DNA of 64,000 nucleotides. Origin: CAJLIR01 sp964408085. GTDB lineage: Bacteria > Bacillota_I > Bacilli_A > RF39 > UBA660. The notes under the pieces were generated by a model. The model was not told the DNA's origin and ran no database searches. It saw only the letters and a program-made list of their open reading frames with translations. Numbering within the stretch: position 1 is the stretch's first letter; each line of letters begins with the position of its first letter. Location of the stretch: NCBI GenBank assembly GCA_964408085.1, contig CAYOYB010000006.1:62001-126000 (forward strand). Reading direction: 5' to 3'. This document shows positions 60,799-64,000 of this stretch, in pieces. The position numbers and the translations under genes were made by a program.

Positions 60799-61551
60799 CT
60801 AACTTAATATTTTTGTTTTATTATCCTCAAGCACAATTGGTGTACCAAATGATGCATAACAACCCTTTTCACCTTCATAATAAGAAATCTCGCATCTTAC
60901 TGGTTCAGTATTAACATACAAAATAGCACCACCACCATACCAATTAGATAAAACATCAGATTTACCATATGAAGAAATAGCAATACCAACTGCTTCATAT
61001 CCATCATAGCCAATATGTTGAATAGTGTAATTTCTTGGATCTTTTATTGGAACTGATATAATATGTTCTCCTATTCCAAAATCCTTAGTACCATCATTAT
61101 CTACATTATTATCTTTTTTTTCGTATCCTAGTGGTGTTCCAAATTCATTATAGATATGCTCAGTCCCTTCGTCAAAGAAAGAATAACATTCTACAGGATA
61201 TTCATTTGTATATAAAATGCAAGCACCACCAAAGTCTTTAAAATGCTCGCCATAAGATGATGTTGCTATACCTACACATTTATATCCATCATAATAATCA
61301 TATTGTCTATTTCCTATTGTAGGATCCTTAATTGGAACTGATATAATATGTTCCCCAACATCAAAAACTTTTTTTATCCCTTCATAATCATTATGCGTTT
61401 GTTCAATTTGCGTTTCATCCAAAACATCTATATCTACATCACTTGAAGAACAACCTGCTAATGATGTAGTCATTGCAATAGCTAAAGATAGAGCCTTCAA
61501 TCTAGTTTTAACACTAGGAGCACTAACACTTTTGAAATTATTAATATTCAT
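60799..61551 (-). CDS. Lipoprotein with two tandem repeats, 250 residues
   Basis: An N-terminal signal with lipobox SLAGC (Cys at residue 33) marks a lipoprotein. After a short linker come two copies of one domain of about 85 residues. Both open GEHIISVPIKDP, then a DGY-VGIA-SSYG block, GGA-ILY, PV-C and end FGTP. The repeats have conserved Tyr, Gly and single Cys residues. I do not recognise the domain. A GGGGGG-type ribosome site precedes the ATG, and a promoter is predicted at 61583..61611. Confidence 0.75.
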   Translation of the reverse strand: MNINNFKSVSAPSVKTRLKALSLAIAMTTSLAGCSSSDVDIDVLDETQIEQTHNDYEGIKKVFDVGEHIISVPIKDPTIGNRQYDYYDGYKCVGIATSSYGEHFKDFGGACILYTNEYPVECYSFFDEGTEHIYNEFGTPLGYEKKDNNVDNDGTKDFGIGEHIISVPIKDPRNYTIQHIGYDGYEAVGIAISSYGKSDVLSNWYGGGAILYVNTEPVRCEISYYEGEKGCYASFGTPIVLEDNKTKILS

Positions 61552-61582
61552 AATACCCCCCTTTTCAATGTATATAGGTCGT

Positions 61583-61611
61583 ATTTTAGCATTATTTTAG
61601 AAAAAAATCAA
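61583..61611 (-). promoter_or_regulatory. Predicted promoter of the lipoprotein gene
   Basis: TTGATT (61606-61611) and TAAAAT (61583-61588), 17-base spacer, minus strand. Confidence 0.55.
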
Positions 61612-61685
61612 TATTCTCAATTATAATATTTTAATTAAAAATATATAAAGAAAATTTTTTTAACAAATCATAAAAAAAGAATTCA

Positions 61686-61787
61686 TTATAACTTCATTAT
61701 TAACCTAATGCGACATCTAATACCATCATTTTTTAATGTTAAATAAGCACAATTATCATCATATACTAAATAATATTTTTTTAACAT
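61686..61787 (-). CDS. Possible 33-residue peptide after the amidoligase gene
   Basis: A short frame begins nine bases after the amidoligase stop and reads MLKKYYLVYDDNCAYLTLKN, ending RLIMKL, with two Cys in the middle. No good ribosome site is present (GATTGTTATTATG), so translation would require coupling. It is the only frame in the 245-base gap 61552-61796. It may be a gene remnant, a peptide substrate of the cluster, or chance. Confidence 0.25.
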   Translation of the reverse strand: MLKKYYLVYDDNCAYLTLKNDGIRCRIRLIMKL

Positions 61788-61796
61788 AATAACAAT

Positions 61797-62792
61797 CTAC
61801 TTAACAAACATTTTAGCACTGACTGCTTTTTCCAATCCATAATTATTTTCGAAATTTTTTAAATATTGTCTTAAAAAATAAATCTTATCCAAATTATTAT
61901 CAAAAACTAAATCGACAAATTCTAATGCATTTTTTAAATCAACATTATTATATAAATGCTCACGTCCATAATACCCATAGTCTTCTTTTCCTAATTTATA
62001 ATCTAAAAATTCTTCATTCATTACTTTATCTTTGGAAGCAACAAGCATCTTAGCAAATGTATTAATATTATTCTGCCATATTACTGCATTAGTTGTAGCA
62101 TTTGGGCTTCTAAATTCTATAGTATTCATATAATGACATTCAGTTAAATTATCAAATTCAACATTATCTAAATTTAAGGCATCATATTTATCTGTTATTA
62201 TTGCAGAACTAATATTACTTATAGTTTTTGCGTTATTAATTTCATCCAATATTTTGGATAATTTATATGCTACTGGGTAAGCAAACTTAAGCAGGCTTTC
62301 TCTTCCACTTATCTTATCACCATAAGCAAATCTAAATAATACATTTTCATAAATGATATATAATTTAAGGAAATGTTTCCATGCTTCAACATCATTACCT
62401 AATACGCAAGCACCTATATGTATATGTCCACCTGCTTTATGTAATGTATCAGCCTTTTCTTTAGTAAGTTGATTACAAATCATTTGTAATTCTTCCCAGT
62501 ATTCTTGTTTATCTGTCATTATTGGTGAGCTAATCTCTCCACCAGAATCTAAAGAAAGATCGACTTTAGATTCCCAACGAGTAAAATTATTTTCAATATA
62601 TTCATCCATGCATATCGTTTTAATTTCTTCATACTCTATTTCAACACCAAATGTAACATTTTCTGGTAGATTTAAATTATCCCTATACTCTAAAAAATAA
62701 CTTTCAGTTTCAACCAGCAATTCTTGTAAATCTAGCCCTCTTAAAAAAGCAAAATTGTCATTTTTATTTAAACTTAAAAATTTTTCAGTCAT
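61797..62792 (-). CDS. Amidoligase-family enzyme (carboxylate-amine ligase fold)
   Basis: The 331-residue protein matches the putative amidoligase family, which has the glutamine-synthetase/gamma-glutamyl-cysteine-ligase fold. Visible elements are GVEIEYE (49-55), WESKVDLSLDSGGEISSPI (73-91), AGGHIHIGA (120-128, metal ligands) and TIEFRSPNAT (224-233). Such enzymes form amide bonds on small molecules or peptides with ATP. It is the last main gene of a leftward cluster with two membrane proteins. SD GAAGGTA precedes the ATG. The substrate is unknown. Confidence 0.82.
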   Translation of the reverse strand: MTEKFLSLNKNDNFAFLRGLDLQELLVETESYFLEYRDNLNLPENVTFGVEIEYEEIKTICMDEYIENNFTRWESKVDLSLDSGGEISSPIMTDKQEYWEELQMICNQLTKEKADTLHKAGGHIHIGACVLGNDVEAWKHFLKLYIIYENVLFRFAYGDKISGRESLLKFAYPVAYKLSKILDEINNAKTISNISSAIITDKYDALNLDNVEFDNLTECHYMNTIEFRSPNATTNAVIWQNNINTFAKMLVASKDKVMNEEFLDYKLGKEDYGYYGREHLYNNVDLKNALEFVDLVFDNNLDKIYFLRQYLKNFENNYGLEKAVSAKMFVK

Positions 62793-62805
62793 TTTTAAAT
62801 ACCTT

Positions 62806-63666
62806 CTATATTTTTCTTAATCTATAAGGATAACCTTTATTTTCATCAATATTTTCTAATGTTTCATCCAACATTGCCAAATTTTGCTTTTTTAACATAA
62901 GAATTTTTTTCATTTTCTCTAAATTTTCTTTATCAATCATTTCAAGAGAAAATTCATATTTTCTTAGTCGATTTTTAATTCGATTTTTAATCAAAAGTTT
63001 TTCTATAACTTTAATACCTAGCCCACAGAGTAAAGATTGGACAATATACCACATAGAATGTTTTATATTTTCCCCTGCTGTTTCTGGTCTAACAACAAAT
63101 TCTTCTTTCGATTCAGTATGATTAATAACAATAAGTGCATCTGAATCATATATTTTGTCTTCTGGTGTTAGTGAATTTTTGCAAATTGTTTTAATATTAG
63201 TAACAACTAATATGTTTTCAATTTCTGCCTTTGACATAGATAATATTTTTTGTGTATCAGCAAGATCAATATCATTGCTTATTCTATAAGAGGTAACAGT
63301 TCTCTCATATAATCCTAGGTTATTAGTAATCCAACCTGTTGAATACTCTATTAACTCAGTATCATAATCTAAATCATAAGATATATTTTCTAAATGAATC
63401 CCACTAGAAGTATCAATTGTTTCAATACAAGCTTTATCAATTACATTATCAATATTAAATGGTGCATTTCCATTTAAAGATTGTAAATTAGCAATAATAA
63501 TTGATGAAAATATGAATGGTAATAAATAGTCAATAGCTATACCACTTTTAACTAATGATTTCATTATAAAAATACGTGTGCTAGACATGTCTTTTTGTTT
63601 TATTTCATTTTCTAATTCTTTCATGTCACTATAAAGATTATTAACTAAAGAATTGCGACTATTCAT
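62806..63666 (-). CDS. Two-span membrane protein, 286 residues, in the amidoligase cluster
   Basis: I do not recognise this protein. It has a cytosolic N-terminal helix (to about 40), a span at about 41-62, an outside or luminal domain of about 145 residues with two Cys, a second span at about 208-228 and a basic cytosolic coiled-coil C terminus (LKYEFSLEMIDKENLEKMKKIL-like). Its ATG overlaps the stop of the preceding gene (TAATG), with GGAGGT eight bases upstream. Thirteen bases separate it from the amidoligase gene. The layout suggests a membrane platform for the enzyme. Confidence 0.65.
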   Translation of the reverse strand: MNSRNSLVNNLYSDMKELENEIKQKDMSSTRIFIMKSLVKSGIAIDYLLPFIFSSIIIANLQSLNGNAPFNIDNVIDKACIETIDTSSGIHLENISYDLDYDTELIEYSTGWITNNLGLYERTVTSYRISNDIDLADTQKILSMSKAEIENILVVTNIKTICKNSLTPEDKIYDSDALIVINHTESKEEFVVRPETAGENIKHSMWYIVQSLLCGLGIKVIEKLLIKNRIKNRLRKYEFSLEMIDKENLEKMKKILMLKKQNLAMLDETLENIDENKGYPYRLRKI

Positions 63667-64000
63667 TAGATTTTACCTCCATTATTTATTGTTAGAGATA
63701 AAATCTTTTCTTTAGTATCCTCTAGTTCTTTTTGAAGAGATTTTATTAAAGTAATGTTTTCTCTATAATGACAATTTATATTTTCTAATTCCTCTAAAAA
63801 TTTAGATTTCTTAGCATATGCCACTAAACCACCAATACCTAACCCAAGAACTAACTCAATAATAGTAACGACTGTATTTTTTAAATCAGTTTCTTGATAC
63901 TTTAAAACATCATTTTTATCTAACACATGTAAATTTGCATCAAAAAAATAGTCGTTTTTTTCTTCTAGGTATATTTCATTTACAACTTGTTTTTCTTCCT
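63666..64000 (-). CDS. Membrane/coiled-coil protein, 5' part beyond the window edge
   Basis: The frame stays open from the stop at 63666 to base 64000 and so continues past the edge. A GTG at 63926 could start an 86-residue version, but the frame upstream (EEKQVVNEIYLEEKNDYFF) is charged and looks coding. The visible part has one span (TIIELVLGLGIGGLVAYAKK) and a coiled coil (about the last 45 residues). It is coupled to the next gene by a TAATG overlap. Function unknown. Confidence 0.65.
   Translation of the reverse strand, partial: EEKQVVNEIYLEEKNDYFFDANLHVLDKNDVLKYQETDLKNTVVTIIELVLGLGIGGLVAYAKKSKFLEELENINCHYRENITLIKSLQKELEDTKEKILSLTINNGGKI

Noticed and set aside
1..64000. CRISPR arrays, rRNA, tRNA, IS elements or prophage
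   Set aside because: No short regularly spaced repeats, no cloverleaf or rRNA core sequence, and no transposase, integrase or phage structural gene was recognised by eye; tRNAscan and Infernal runs would settle RNA genes.

Overview
The window is a very AT-rich bacterial chromosome segment (well under one third G+C by eye) from an endospore-forming low-GC Firmicute, most likely an uncultured gut-type member of the Bacilli. Sporulation genes (spoIIGA, sigE, sigG, a ylmC/ymxH-type gene and a diverged sirA) sit beside the Bacilli-type neighbourhood lexA / small divergent membrane gene / tkt / sirA / yneF. The standard genetic code is used: TGG encodes Trp and TGA is a stop in several genes. Nearly all genes point left. 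No tRNA, rRNA, CRISPR array, IS element or prophage was recognised.

Layout. 1-5 kb: lrgB (edge) and lrgA, a four-fold repeat protein, a Fem-type aminoacyltransferase and a membrane-anchored surface protein. 5-10.5 kb: str operon (rpsL-rpsG-fusA), a truncated EF-Tu copy, tuf, then pyrH. 10.5-19.8 kb: accessory region with an NrtR-like regulator, two tandemly duplicated kinase-fold proteins, an exonuclease-fold protein without its catalytic residues, a DUF4097/XRE pair, an ArsP_2-type permease, proS, and three small orphan genes, one of them frameshifted. 19.8-30 kb: mutL, a membrane-anchored lectin-like protein, and the division/early-sporulation block murG-murB-ftsQ-ftsA-ftsZ-spoIIGA-sigE. 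30-42 kb: two orphan membrane proteins, a DUF368 lipid-carrier transporter, ylmC, a GtrB-like glycosyltransferase, sigG, a Tim44-like protein with DUF4236, cardiolipin synthase, a pentapeptide protein, an alanine symporter, a DUF2974 hydrolase and tgt. 42-48.4 kb: a tandem duplication that produced two paralogous orphan genes, a peptidase C26, yneF, sirA, tkt and the lexA SOS locus. 48.4-64 kb: an RNase J with a dismantled metal site, a minimal suf cluster (sufC-sufBD-sufS), a HIT protein, two coiled-coil paralogues, parC, an LCP protein, a repeat lipoprotein, and a three-gene amidoligase cluster running off the right edge.

Working together. The core content is translation, cell division, envelope building on undecaprenyl carriers (murG, DUF368, GtrB, LCP, Fem) and entry into sporulation (SpoIIGA processing SigE, SigG later, SirA blocking replication). 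The best new lead is a 48-residue single-span membrane peptide at 47428..47574, divergent from lexA, with a LexA box between its -35 and -10: a probable SOS division inhibitor in the position of yneA. Other leads are the EF-Tu fragment inside the str operon, the amidoligase operon, two recent tandem duplications with visible gene debris, and repeated use of terminator hairpins that contain the last codons of genes.
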